This document shows, piece by piece, positions 1 through 6,599 of a stretch of 9,694 nucleotides of DNA; position 1 is the first letter of the stretch; every line of letters starts with the position of its first letter. The stretch is from Sphingomonadaceae bacterium (lineage in GTDB: Bacteria; Pseudomonadota; Alphaproteobacteria; Sphingomonadales; Sphingomonadaceae). Both the position numbers and the translations under genes were made by a program. The stretch covers positions 1 through 9,694 of the forward strand of contig JAFARM010000024.1 of NCBI GenBank assembly GCA_019245455.1, in the 5' to 3' direction. The notes beneath the pieces are model-generated. The model was not told where the DNA came from. It did not search any database and saw only the letters and a program-made list of their open reading frames with translations.

Positions 1-91
1 GGCTGCCCGTCACCTTCGCCCGCGCCTCGATGCGCGGGTCGGGGGCGCCCAGGTTACGGCCGGGAGGCGGCACCGGAGCGGAATAGTCGGC
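1..91 (-). repeat. Second copy of a direct repeat of the paoC 5' end
   Basis: Bases 1-91 match 547-637 in the same orientation with an offset of 546 bases (182 codons). Bases 1-45 are identical to 547-591. The next 46 bases carry 12 mismatches, giving about 87% identity overall. The copy is in frame with paoC and encodes ADYSAPVPPPGRNLGAPDPR and following residues. The window edge cuts the repeat, so its true extent is unknown. Confidence 0.9.
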
Positions 92-640
92 TTCGTGCGT
101 GACGGCGGACTTGGCCCAGCCGCGCGCGAAGTTGCCGGCTTCCTTGTCCTTCCACCCCTTGGCGGCGTCGGCGGCGTCCTGCGTTTCGGTGCCGCGGCTC
201 TTCAGGCTCGCGCTCGGCTCGGCGGCGGCATAGTCGACGTGCACCCGGTGGGCGGCGTCGCGGGCGATCTCATAGCTTTCGGCGACGACGACGGCGACGA
301 TCTGCCCGGCGTGGACGACTTGCGGAGAGCCCAGCGGGTCGTGGCTGTTCGAGACATAGCCGCCCGACCCCATGAAGCCGACGTCGACGCGCTTGGGCAG
401 GTTCTCGTGGGTGAAGATCTCGACGACGCCAGGCAGCGCCTTCGCCTGCGTCAGGTCGAAGCCACGGATCCTGCCCTTGGCGATGCCGCTGGTGACGAGG
501 AAGGCATAGGCCGGGTTCGCCAGCGGCTCGTCGGCGGCGTAGCGCAGGCTGCCCGTCACCTTCGCCCGCGCCTCGATGCGCGGGTCGGGGGAGCCCATGT
601 TGCGGCCGGGCACGGGGACGGGGGCGGTGTAGTCGGCCAT
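1..640 (-). CDS. paoC: PaoC-type molybdenum-cofactor-binding subunit of aldehyde oxidoreductase (N-terminal part, runs off left edge)
   Basis: This is the 5' part (213 codons) of a xanthine-dehydrogenase-family catalytic subunit like E. coli PaoC/YagR, which holds the molybdopterin cofactor and oxidises aldehydes in the periplasm. It begins MADYTAPVPVPGRNMGSPD. Residues ~20-150 match the a/b hammerhead domain: KVTGSLRYAADE, ANPAYAFLVTSGIAKGRI, an ALPGVVEIFT turn, and GQIVAVVVAESYEIARDAA. No signal peptide is present, as expected for a subunit exported with PaoA. The ATG lies 3 bases after the paoB stop, with GAGG about 10 nt upstream. Oddity: after ...SAVTHEADYSAP (about residue 187) the family normally continues with a His/Pro-rich MEPH-type segment, but here residues 184-213 repeat residues 2-31 (26 of 30 identical). 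The frame stays open. The family call is secure; whether the gene is intact cannot be seen. Confidence 0.85.
   Translation of the reverse strand, partial: MADYTAPVPVPGRNMGSPDPRIEARAKVTGSLRYAADEPLANPAYAFLVTSGIAKGRIRGFDLTQAKALPGVVEIFTHENLPKRVDVGFMGSGGYVSNSHDPLGSPQVVHAGQIVAVVVAESYEIARDAAHRVHVDYAAAEPSASLKSRGTETQDAADAAKGWKDKEAGNFARGWAKSAVTHEADYSAPVPPPGRNLGAPDPRIEARAKVTGS
547..637 (-). repeat. First copy of the direct repeat (true paoC N-terminus)
   Basis: This segment encodes paoC residues 2-31 directly after the start codon and is the partner of bases 1-91. The shared GCCGACTA string at the paralogue-facing end coincides with the ADY[S/T] motif, which occurs both at the N-terminus and where the hammerhead domain normally leads into the cofactor-binding region. 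That makes it a plausible crossover point. Confidence 0.9.
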
Positions 641-643
641 GAC

Positions 644-1657
644 TCAGAGCCTCATCGCCTGTGCCGCGAGCAGGGCGCGGGCGACCGTCGCCTGGCCGAG
701 CGGCACCTTGTAGGCGTTGTTCTGGTGGACGACGGCGTGAGCGAAGGCGGCGCGGCCCGCCTCCGTCGCCGCCGCCTCGTCGAGCGTGCGTCCGGCGAGC
801 AGCGCCTCCGCCTCGCGCGCCCGCCACGGCACGGTGGCGACGCCGCCCAGCGCGATCCGCGCGTGGCGCACCGTGTCGCCGTCCATGTCGAGCGCGACGG
901 CGGCGCTGGCCAGCGCGAAGGCATAGCTCTCGCGGTCGCGGACCTTGAGGTAGGTCGATCGCCGGGTCCACTGCCCGGCGGGCACGACGAAGCCGGTGAT
1001 CAGCTCGCCAGGCTCCAGCGTCGTCTCGATGTGCGGCGTGCGACCCGGCAGGCGGTGGAGGTCGGCAAAGGCGATGGCGCGCGGCCCCTGCCGCCCCAGC
1101 ACCTCGACCGTCGCGTCGAGGGCGATCAGCGCCTGCGCGAAGTCGCCGGAGTAATGCGCGATGCACGCCTCGCTGGTGCCGAGCACGGCGTGGAGCCGGT
1201 TGAAGCCGTCGATCGCCGCGCAGCCGCTGCCGGGATCACGCTTGTTGCACTGGCTGTAGGAGGGATCGCGGAAATAGTTGCACCGCGTCCGCTGCAGGAC
1301 GTTGCCGCCCAGCCGCGCCATGTTCCTCAGCTGCGCCGACGCCGCCTGCGCCAGGCTCTGGGCGACGACCGGATAGTCGCGGGCGATGGCTGGATGCTCG
1401 GCCGCCTCGCTCATGCGGACGAGCGCGCCGAGGCGGAGGCCCTGCGGGGTCGCCTCGATCCTGCCGAAGCGCGCGTAGAGCGGCGTCACGTCGACCAGCC
1501 GCTCCGGCCGCATGACGTCCAGCTTCATCAGGTCGAGCAGCGTCGTGCCCCCGCCGATCAGCTGCACCGGCGCGCGGACGTGGGCGTCGGCGGAGGCTGC
1601 TGCGGCGCGGACCGCCTCGGGCGCGTCGGTCGCGGTCTCGTAAGTGAACGGGCGCAT
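644..1657 (-). CDS. paoB: PaoB-type FAD-binding subunit of aldehyde oxidoreductase with [4Fe-4S] insertion
   Basis: This 337-residue protein is the electron-transfer flavoprotein subunit of the PaoABC (YagTSR) heterotrimer. It carries electrons from the molybdenum subunit, via iron-sulfur clusters, to FAD. The FAD-domain motifs are LIGGGTTLLDLMK (33-45) and QLRNMARLGGNVLQRTRC (109-126). Four cysteines (C126, C137, C146, C165) sit in a segment RTRCNYFRD...SQCNKRDPGSGC...GTSEAC, which matches the extra [4Fe-4S]-binding loop that sets PaoB apart from ordinary xanthine dehydrogenase FAD subunits. The C-terminal CO-dehydrogenase-flavoprotein-type domain follows from about residue 220 (YLKVRDRESYAFALASAAV). 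The length is normal for the family. The start ATG is one base after the paoA stop and paoC starts 3 bases after this stop, so the three genes are tightly co-transcribed. Confidence 0.95.
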   Translation of the reverse strand: MRPFTYETATDAPEAVRAAAASADAHVRAPVQLIGGGTTLLDLMKLDVMRPERLVDVTPLYARFGRIEATPQGLRLGALVRMSEAAEHPAIARDYPVVAQSLAQAASAQLRNMARLGGNVLQRTRCNYFRDPSYSQCNKRDPGSGCAAIDGFNRLHAVLGTSEACIAHYSGDFAQALIALDATVEVLGRQGPRAIAFADLHRLPGRTPHIETTLEPGELITGFVVPAGQWTRRSTYLKVRDRESYAFALASAAVALDMDGDTVRHARIALGGVATVPWRAREAEALLAGRTLDEAAATEAGRAAFAHAVVHQNNAYKVPLGQATVARALLAAQAMRL

Positions 1658-1658
1658 T

Positions 1659-2285
1659 TCAGGCGGCCTTCGGCACGGCGGTCAGCTCGCGCGCGGCCTG
1701 CTCGACCGCCGCGACGATGTTCGGATAGGCGGCGCAGCGGCACAGGTTGCCGCTCATCCCCTCGCAAACGTCGGCGGCGTTGCCCGCGTGTCCCTCGCTG
1801 ATCAGCGCGACCGCCGACATGATCTGGCCGGGGGTGCAATAGCCGCACTGGAAGGCGTCGCAGTCGATGAACGCCTGCTGCACCGGGTGGAGGGTGCCGC
1901 CTTGCGCCAAGCCCTCGATCGTCGTCACGCTTTTGCCCTGCGCCGCCACCGCCAGCGTCAGGCAGGCGAGCGCCCGTCGCCCGTCGACATGGACCGTGCA
2001 GGCGCCGCACTGGCCCTGGTCGCAGCCCTTCTTGGCTCCGGTCAGGCCGAGGTGCTCGCGCAGCGTGTCGAGCAGCGTCGTCCGCGGATCGAGCGTCAGC
2101 CGGTGCTCGCCGCCGTTGATCCGCAGCATCACCGGAACGCCGGTCGTCGCTGCCACCGCCTCGTCCATCGCTCGTGCTCCCGGCCGCGCCTCGGCGGCGA
2201 GCGGAACCGCCGCTGCCGCCAGCGTCCCCGTTTCCAGGAACGCCCGGCGGGAGAAGCCGCGGCCCGCATGATCGGTTCCCTCCAC
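1659..2285 (-). CDS. paoA: PaoA-type [2Fe-2S] subunit of aldehyde oxidoreductase with Tat signal
   Basis: This iron-sulfur subunit is 208 residues with the chosen GTG start at 2285. The start has GGAGG 5 nt upstream and places the twin-arginine motif FSRRAFLE close to the N-terminus, followed by a hydrophobic stretch TGTLAAAAVPLAAEA. The open frame extends upstream to 2471, but that part is Ser/Arg-rich noise overlapping the channel gene. The plant-type ferredoxin domain has C88, C93, C96 and C108 (GCDQGQCGACTV...LAC). The second [2Fe-2S]-binding domain has C147, C150, C182 and C184 (QCGYCTPGQ and MSGNLCRC). Electrons pass from the molybdenum subunit through these clusters to FAD in PaoB. As the only subunit with a Tat signal, it should carry the assembled complex to the periplasm. 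It is the first gene of paoABC, 70 bases after the KirBac stop. Confidence 0.93.
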   Translation of the reverse strand: MEGTDHAGRGFSRRAFLETGTLAAAAVPLAAEARPGARAMDEAVAATTGVPVMLRINGGEHRLTLDPRTTLLDTLREHLGLTGAKKGCDQGQCGACTVHVDGRRALACLTLAVAAQGKSVTTIEGLAQGGTLHPVQQAFIDCDAFQCGYCTPGQIMSAVALISEGHAGNAADVCEGMSGNLCRCAAYPNIVAAVEQAARELTAVPKAA

Positions 2286-2290
2286 CTGCG

Positions 2291-2308
2291 CCTCCGTCGT
2301 TGCGACGG
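2291..2308 (-). promoter_or_regulatory. paoA ribosome-binding site with overlapping small hairpin
   Basis: On the minus strand the sequence CCGTCG-CAA-CGACGG (a 6-bp stem with a 3-base loop, 2294-2308) runs into the GGAGG Shine-Dalgarno at 2291-2295, and GTG starts at 2285. The stem overlaps the first two bases of the Shine-Dalgarno, so it could limit ribosome access. The GGAGG decides the paoA start; any regulatory role of the stem is speculative because short dyads are frequent at this GC content. Confidence 0.4.
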
Positions 2309-2355
2309 CGGAACACGCGAGGACCGGCAGAGGCTGCGTGCGGCGCTTGGCCGCG

Positions 2356-3246
2356 TCAGTTCGGCGAGGCCGCGGCCTGGAGGTCGGTCGCCGGCCGCGT
2401 CTCGTGGAGCCGGCGGAGGTCGACATGGACGACGCCGTCGTCGGCATAGTCGAAGATGTCGACGAACTCATGCCCCGGCCGCAGGTGCTCGCGGAGATAG
2501 ACCTTGCTGGCGAAGACCTGGTTCGACAGCAGCGTGTCGAGCCCGCGAACCGTCACGGTGACCCTGATCTCGGCCTCCGGATCGTCGATCAGCGCGCCGA
2601 GCGGGCTCGCGTCGTCGATCTCGTGGACCAGCGTCCAGGCGAGCAGCATCGAGGTGTTGAGGCTGTTGACGAGCGGCAGGTCGCGGCTGCGGCGGAACTC
2701 GCGGCCGGTCGGCAGGGTCACGGTCTCGAGCACGCCCATCCGCGCGCTGACGTCGGCCAGCGGCCGGGCGCGGGTGCCGGCCAGGCGGATCATCGCCAGC
2801 CGCTTGGTCCCGGTATCGACGACGACCAGGCTGTCGCTGAACATCATGCCGTCGCGCGGCCGGGCGAAGCGCTGGAAGATGAGGCCGGTCAGCGTCGCCG
2901 TCATGAACACGCCGGTCAGGATCTCGGCGACGGCGACGACGTGGCCGGGCAGCGTCTTGGGCGCCATGTTGCCATAGCCGACGGTGGCGATCGTCTCGAC
3001 CGAGAAGAAGAAGCCGTAGGCCAGGCTGCCCGCCGGCATATTGTCGATCGCGCCGGGCAGCAGCGCATAGACGACGCCGAAAGCGAGGTTGACGAGCAGG
3101 AACACGGCGACGACGACGCCGATGAAGGCGCGCCAGCGCATCTCCATCAGTTCGTAGTAGAAGTCGCCCGGCCCCCACGGCGCGCCGTGCTTGACCGCGC
3201 GTAAGCCCCCGACGTCGATCTTCTGGTGGCGGACAGGGCGGGCCAT
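2356..3246 (-). CDS. KirBac-type inward-rectifier potassium channel
   Basis: This 296-residue protein has the prokaryotic Kir channel layout. An amphipathic slide-helix region (GDFYYELMEMRWRA, ~27-40) precedes TM1 (~39-62, FIGVVVAVFLLVNLAFGVVY). A pore helix and selectivity filter follow, TIATVGYGNM with TVGYG at 88-92. TM2 (~101-124) ends in the FQRFARPR stretch typical of KirBac proteins. A cytoplasmic immunoglobulin-like domain fills ~133-296. Such channels are tetrameric inner-membrane K+ channels. The ATG at 3246 is preferred because the protein begins just ahead of conserved sequence. A TTG at 3282 would add 12 Pro/Arg-rich residues and put the leader in a T-run. Neither start has a strong Shine-Dalgarno. 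It lies 70 bases upstream of paoA on the same strand, so cotranscription is possible, but no functional link to aldehyde oxidation is known to me. Confidence 0.92.
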   Translation of the reverse strand: MARPVRHQKIDVGGLRAVKHGAPWGPGDFYYELMEMRWRAFIGVVVAVFLLVNLAFGVVYALLPGAIDNMPAGSLAYGFFFSVETIATVGYGNMAPKTLPGHVVAVAEILTGVFMTATLTGLIFQRFARPRDGMMFSDSLVVVDTGTKRLAMIRLAGTRARPLADVSARMGVLETVTLPTGREFRRSRDLPLVNSLNTSMLLAWTLVHEIDDASPLGALIDDPEAEIRVTVTVRGLDTLLSNQVFASKVYLREHLRPGHEFVDIFDYADDGVVHVDLRRLHETRPATDLQAAASPN

Positions 3247-3288
3247 GCCGCGGTTGTGGCGCGGGCGGAGGGGCGGGGTCAACGCCCC

Positions 3289-3315
3289 AAAAAATTCCTC
3301 CCCGGAACGGGGAGG
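3289..3315 (-). terminator. Probable intrinsic terminator facing KirBac
   Basis: On the minus strand a 7-bp GC stem, CCTCCCC-GTTCC-GGGGAGG (3315 down to 3297), is followed by AATTTTTT (3296 down to 3289). This would end transcripts coming from the methyltransferase and DUF2188 genes before the channel gene. The hairpin is the outer arm of the composite repeat, so it may be a by-product of that element. If it works, the KirBac promoter must lie in the roughly 40 bases before its ATG, or transcription must read through. Confidence 0.5.
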
Positions 3316-3434
3316 GGGACCATCGCTCTTCAGCGATGGTGGAGGGGCCGCTCGCCACGCGGCGAGCCGTCAGCGCATGGCGAGCGACCCCTCCGACATC
3401 GCTGCGCGATGCCACCTCCCCGTTCCGGGGAGGA
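3296..3434. repeat. Composite palindromic repeat element (REP/BIME-like)
   Basis: About 139 bases of nested inverted repeats lie between the DUF2188 and KirBac genes. The outer arms, 3297-3315 and 3415-3433, are perfect 19-bp reverse complements, and each arm is itself a CCTCCCC/GGGGAGG hairpin. Inside are a 9-bp stem with CTTC loop (3319-3340), a 7-bp stem GCTCGCC/GGCGAGC (3350-3367), a CATCGC/GCGATG stem (3397-3411), and GGAGGGG...ACCCCTCC arms with one mismatch. No coding signal is convincing. Mosaic elements of this look are widespread between genes in alphaproteobacteria; the exact family was not checked. Confidence 0.8.
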
Positions 3435-3463
3435 TCGAACTGCCTCCCGCTCCGATGCCGAAA

Positions 3464-3706
3464 TCAGCTGTCCTTCACCTCGACCTCCGGCCGGTCGTCG
3501 CCGTCGGCCGTCTCGTCATGCCAGCGGCCGTCGGCGTCCTCCCAGCTGATCGGCGTTGTCTCGCCCGACAGGCGGTGCTCGGTCGCGGCCGCGTCGGCGG
3601 CGGCGCGCGCCTCGTCGTGGGTGCGGAAGGTCTCGGCAAAGACGTCGCCGACCTTGTAGGTCCAGCCGCCGTCGTGCTCGACGACCTCGTAAGCGATGCG
3701 GGTCAT
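3464..3706 (-). CDS. Small DUF2188 domain-containing protein
   Basis: This 80-residue soluble acidic protein begins MTRIAYEVVEHDGGWTYKVG. The pattern of a short beta hairpin (VVEHDGGWTYKVGDVFAETF) followed by a helix rich in Ala and Glu (THDEARAAADAAATEHR) fits DUF2188, a small domain of unknown function. The C-terminal tail (WEDADGRWHDETADGDDRPE) is strongly acidic. There is no signal peptide or membrane segment. AGGAAAGGGAG lies 3-13 bases before the ATG, a strong ribosome-binding site. It follows the methyltransferase gene by 50 bases on the same strand, and the composite repeat starts about 30 bases past its stop. The family match is from memory of the domain pattern, and the function is unknown. 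Confidence 0.8.
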   Translation of the reverse strand: MTRIAYEVVEHDGGWTYKVGDVFAETFRTHDEARAAADAAATEHRLSGETTPISWEDADGRWHDETADGDDRPEVEVKDS

Positions 3707-3756
3707 GGGCTCCCTTTCCTAATGGCCGGGCGAACGCACGCGGCCGCCGATGCGGC

Positions 3757-4581
3757 TCAGCCTAGCGCCGCCGCGGCGCCTTGCCCATCACCCTGCGCGG
3801 CGATGACGTGGTAGGCGAGCACGCCGGCCGCCACCGCGACGTTCAGGCTGTCCGCCCGCCCGCGCATCGGCAGCTTGACGCGCGCGTCGCAGCGCGCGGC
3901 ATAGTCGGGCGGCAGCCCGGCCTGCTCGTTGCCCAGCAGCAGGAAGGTCGGGCGCGGGTAGGTGGCGTCGCGGTAGTCGACCGCCCCCGCCAGCACCGCG
4001 CCGGCGACGGAGCCGCGGCCCTTTGCCCAGTCGAAGAAGGCCGGCCCCTCCGCCTGCGTCACGCCTTGCGTGAACACCGCCCCCATCGACGCCCGCACCG
4101 CCTCGACGCCGTAGGGATCGCAGCAGTCGTCGAGCAGGATCACGCCGCCCGCGCCGACCGCGTCGCCGGTGCGCAGGATCGTGCCCAGGTTGCCGGGGTC
4201 GCGGATGGCCTGGAGCACCAGCCACAGCGGCGCAGCGGCCGCGTCGAGCCGTTCGAGCGGCGTCGGCGTCGCCCGGAACACGCCGACGACGGCTTGCGGA
4301 TTGTCCTTCCCCGTCAGCCGCGACAGCATCGCCGGCGTCGTCGCGATCGCCTGGCCCCCCGCGCCCTCGGTCGCCGCGACCAGGCGGCGGACGAGGGCGT
4401 GGCCGGCATTGGCCTCGGCGAAGACCAGCACCTCGGGCACCTGCCCCGCATCGAGCGCCTCGGTAACGATGCGCAGCCCCTCGGCGAGGAAGCGACCGTC
4501 GGCGCGGCGGTGGCGCTTGTCGTGGAGCGCGCGGATGGCCTTCAGCGTCGGGTTGGCGGGGCTCGTCAGCGTGTCGACCAT
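3757..4581 (-). CDS. SpoU/TrmH-family RNA 2'-O-methyltransferase
   Basis: This 274-residue SPOUT-class enzyme transfers a methyl group from S-adenosylmethionine to a ribose 2'-OH in rRNA or tRNA. The N-terminal part (~1-105) resembles the substrate-binding domain of the family (SPANPTLKAIRALHDKRHRR...GRFLAEG). The knotted catalytic domain has all three motifs: DPGNLGTILRT (128-138), LGNEQAGL (216-223) and LPMRGRADSLNVAVAAGVLAY-like sequence (237-257), with the conserved Asn131, Arg137 and Ser245. The RNA target cannot be read from sequence; it resembles 23S rRNA methyltransferases (RlmB-like). The ATG at 4581 has GAGGG 7 nt upstream. An in-frame GTG at 4599 is less well supported. It is transcribed divergently from ccmF. 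Confidence 0.92.
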   Translation of the reverse strand: MVDTLTSPANPTLKAIRALHDKRHRRADGRFLAEGLRIVTEALDAGQVPEVLVFAEANAGHALVRRLVAATEGAGGQAIATTPAMLSRLTGKDNPQAVVGVFRATPTPLERLDAAAAPLWLVLQAIRDPGNLGTILRTGDAVGAGGVILLDDCCDPYGVEAVRASMGAVFTQGVTQAEGPAFFDWAKGRGSVAGAVLAGAVDYRDATYPRPTFLLLGNEQAGLPPDYAARCDARVKLPMRGRADSLNVAVAAGVLAYHVIAAQGDGQGAAAALG

Positions 4582-4598
4582 GGTCGCACCCTCTATCA

Positions 4599-4628
4599 CC
4601 CCCGGCCCTGCCGCGCTAAGACCGGGGG
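4599..4628. promoter_or_regulatory. Inverted repeat in the divergent trmH-like/ccmF spacer
   Basis: CCCCCGG (4599-4605) and CCGGGGG (4622-4628) form a perfect 7-bp dyad with a 16-base spacer inside the 71-bp region between the two divergent start codons. Both promoters must lie in or near this spacer, so the dyad could be an operator, or a hairpin in the ccmF leader. No clear -35/-10 boxes are visible. All-G/C dyads arise easily by chance here, so this is a weak call. Confidence 0.3.
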
Positions 4629-4652
4629 CAATGTTCCCGCCGAGTTGCCCCG

Positions 4653-6599
4653 ATGGCCGCTGAGATCGGTCATTTCGCCCTGATCCTCGCCCTGGTGCTG
4701 GCGCTGTTCCAGGCGACGGTGCCGCTCTACGGTGCGGCGCGCGGCGACCTCGCGCTGATGGCGGCAGGGCGCGCGGCGGCGACGCTGCAGGCGGGGTTCA
4801 TCGTCACCGCGTTCGCGGCGCTCGCCTTCGCTTTCGTCCGCTTGGACTTCAGCCTCGCCGTCGTCGCCGCCAACACCCACTCGACGCAGCCGCTCGTCTA
4901 CCGCTTCGCCGGCGTGTGGGGGAACCACGAGGGGTCGATGCTGCTGTGGGTGCTGATCCTCGGCCTCTTCGGCGCGGGCGTGGCGTGGTACGGTGACAAT
5001 TTGCGCGCGTCGTTCCAGGCGCGCGTGCTCGCCGTGCAGGGGATGATCGGCGCGGCCTTCCTCGCCTTCCTGCTGTTCACCTCGAACCCGTTCGCGCGCC
5101 TGTCGCCGGTGCCGGCGGACGGGGCGGAGCTGAACCCGCTGCTGCAGGACCCGGGGTTGGTGATCCATCCGCCGCTCCTCTACCTTGGCTACGTCGGCTT
5201 TTCGGTCGCCTTCGCCTTTGCCGCGGCGGCGCTGATCGAGGGGCGCGTCGACGCTGCTTGGGCGCGCTGGGTGCGGCCGTGGGTGCTCGCCGCCTGGGTG
5301 TGCCTGACGTGCGGCATCACCTTGGGGAGCGTGTGGGCCTATTACACGCTCGGCTGGGGCGGGTGGTGGTTCTGGGACCCGGTCGAGAACGCCTCGCTGA
5401 TGCCGTGGCTGCTAGGGACGGCGCTGCTCCATTCGGCGCTGGTGCTCGAGCGGCGCGGGGCGCTGATCGGCTGGACGATCCTGCTCGCCATCCTGACCTT
5501 CTCGCTGTCGCTGATCGGCACGTTCCTGGTGCGCTCGGGCATCCTGACGTCGGTGCACAGCTTCGCCGTCGACCCGAAGCGCGGCGTCTTCATCCTGGCG
5601 ATCATCGTCGGCGCGACCGGCGGCGCGCTCGCCCTGTTCGCCGCGCGCGCGCCCGCCATGCAGTCGGGCGCGCTGTTCGGCCGCGTCAGCCGCGAGACGG
5701 GGCTGGTCTTGAACAACCTGTTCCTGCTGGCGCTGACGTCGGTCGTCTTCCTCGGCACCTTCTATCCGGTCATCATGGAAGCCTTCTCGACCGACAAGAT
5801 CTCGGTCGGGCCGCCCTACTACGCGCTGACCTTCGCGCCGCTGGCGGTGCCGCTGCTGGTGCTGGTGGTGTTCGGGCCGATGCTGATGTGGAAGCGCGAC
5901 AGCGTGAGCGGTGTCGTCCGCCGGCTGCGCGCGCCGCTCGTCACGACGGGCGTCGCGCTGGCGGCGGGGCTGGCGCTGGCGGGCGGCAAGGTCGCTGCCG
6001 CGGGTGGGCTTGCGCTTGCCGTCTGGCTGGTCATGGGGGCGGCGGCGATCCTCGTGCGGCGCTGGTCGGGGAGCGACACGCTCCGCAAGGTGCGGACGAC
6101 GCCGATGTCGGTCTATGGCCTGGCTCTCGCTCATGCGGGGCTCGGCGTGCTGGTCGCCGGGGTGACGGCGGTGACGGTATGGCAGACGTCGAAGATCCTC
6201 GTCATGCAGCCCGGGCAGACGATCGCCATCGGTCCGGCCCACCTCCGCCTCAACGGGATGCGCGAGGCGCTGGGGCCCAACTACGTGACGCTGATCGCCT
6301 CGTTCACGCTCGATCGGCAGGGCCTTAGGCCGCTCACTTCGGAGCGCCGCTTCTACCCCGCCAGCCGGACGCAGACGACGCAGGCGGGGATCGCCTCCTT
6401 CCTCGCCGGCAACAGCTATGTCGCGGTCGGCGAGCTGCAGGGGACGGGCATCGTCGTCCGCGCTTACGACCACCCGCTGGTCGGCTGGATTTGGGCGGGG
6501 GCGGTGATGATGGCGGCGGGCGGCATGGCCTCGCTCGCCGACCGGCGCTTCCGGGTGGGCGCGGCGCGACCGGCGGCGGCGCGGCTGGCGGTCGCGTGA
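4653..6599 (+). CDS. ccmF: Cytochrome c heme lyase subunit CcmF
   Basis: This 648-residue polytopic inner-membrane protein takes heme from holo-CcmE and, with CcmH and CcmI, attaches it to CXXCH motifs of apocytochrome c. The family's hallmarks are present. The tryptophan-rich periplasmic WWD segment is at 235-246 (WGGWWFWDPVEN). The periplasmic histidines H172 (IHPPLLYLGY) and H302 (TSVHSF) are present, as are H260 in LLHSALVLE and H494 in the C-terminal bundle; these correspond to the known P-His and TM-His heme ligands of E. coli CcmF. VWGNHEGSMLLWVLILGLFG (88-107) is another conserved stretch. The length matches the usual ~650 residues. The ATG has only a weak Shine-Dalgarno. It is the first gene of a four-gene ccm operon. 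ccmE, often just upstream, is absent; a methyltransferase lies there instead. The stop overlaps the ccmG start by 4 bases. Confidence 0.97.
   Translation: MAAEIGHFALILALVLALFQATVPLYGAARGDLALMAAGRAAATLQAGFIVTAFAALAFAFVRLDFSLAVVAANTHSTQPLVYRFAGVWGNHEGSMLLWVLILGLFGAGVAWYGDNLRASFQARVLAVQGMIGAAFLAFLLFTSNPFARLSPVPADGAELNPLLQDPGLVIHPPLLYLGYVGFSVAFAFAAAALIEGRVDAAWARWVRPWVLAAWVCLTCGITLGSVWAYYTLGWGGWWFWDPVENASLMPWLLGTALLHSALVLERRGALIGWTILLAILTFSLSLIGTFLVRSGILTSVHSFAVDPKRGVFILAIIVGATGGALALFAARAPAMQSGALFGRVSRETGLVLNNLFLLALTSVVFLGTFYPVIMEAFSTDKISVGPPYYALTFAPLAVPLLVLVVFGPMLMWKRDSVSGVVRRLRAPLVTTGVALAAGLALAGGKVAAAGGLALAVWLVMGAAAILVRRWSGSDTLRKVRTTPMSVYGLALAHAGLGVLVAGVTAVTVWQTSKILVMQPGQTIAIGPAHLRLNGMREALGPNYVTLIASFTLDRQGLRPLTSERRFYPASRTQTTQAGIASFLAGNSYVAVGELQGTGIVVRAYDHPLVGWIWAGAVMMAAGGMASLADRRFRVGAARPAAARLAVA

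Noticed and set aside
95..1801. 568-residue plus-strand open frame antisense to paoB/paoC
   Set aside because: Composition is Arg/Gly/Asp-rich with no domain pattern, and it overlays two clearly conserved genes. Long antisense frames are expected at this GC content.
2286..2471. Longer paoA start at 2471
   Set aside because: The extra 62 residues are Ser/Arg-rich, overlap the KirBac 3' end, and bury the Tat motif. GTG 2285 has GGAGG and places the Tat motif correctly.
3247..3282. TTG start for KirBac at 3282
   Set aside because: Adds 12 residues of Pro/Arg-rich sequence, and its leader would be the putative terminator T-run. ATG 3246 is simpler, though the choice is not proven.
3296..3434. 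CRISPR array or IS element at the repeat-rich intergenic region
   Set aside because: The repeats are nested inverted arms, not evenly spaced direct repeats, and no transposase or target duplication is visible.
3191..3814. Plus-strand open frames through the composite repeat
   Set aside because: They read through the nested palindromes and antisense to DUF2188; no homology pattern and no ribosome-binding site.
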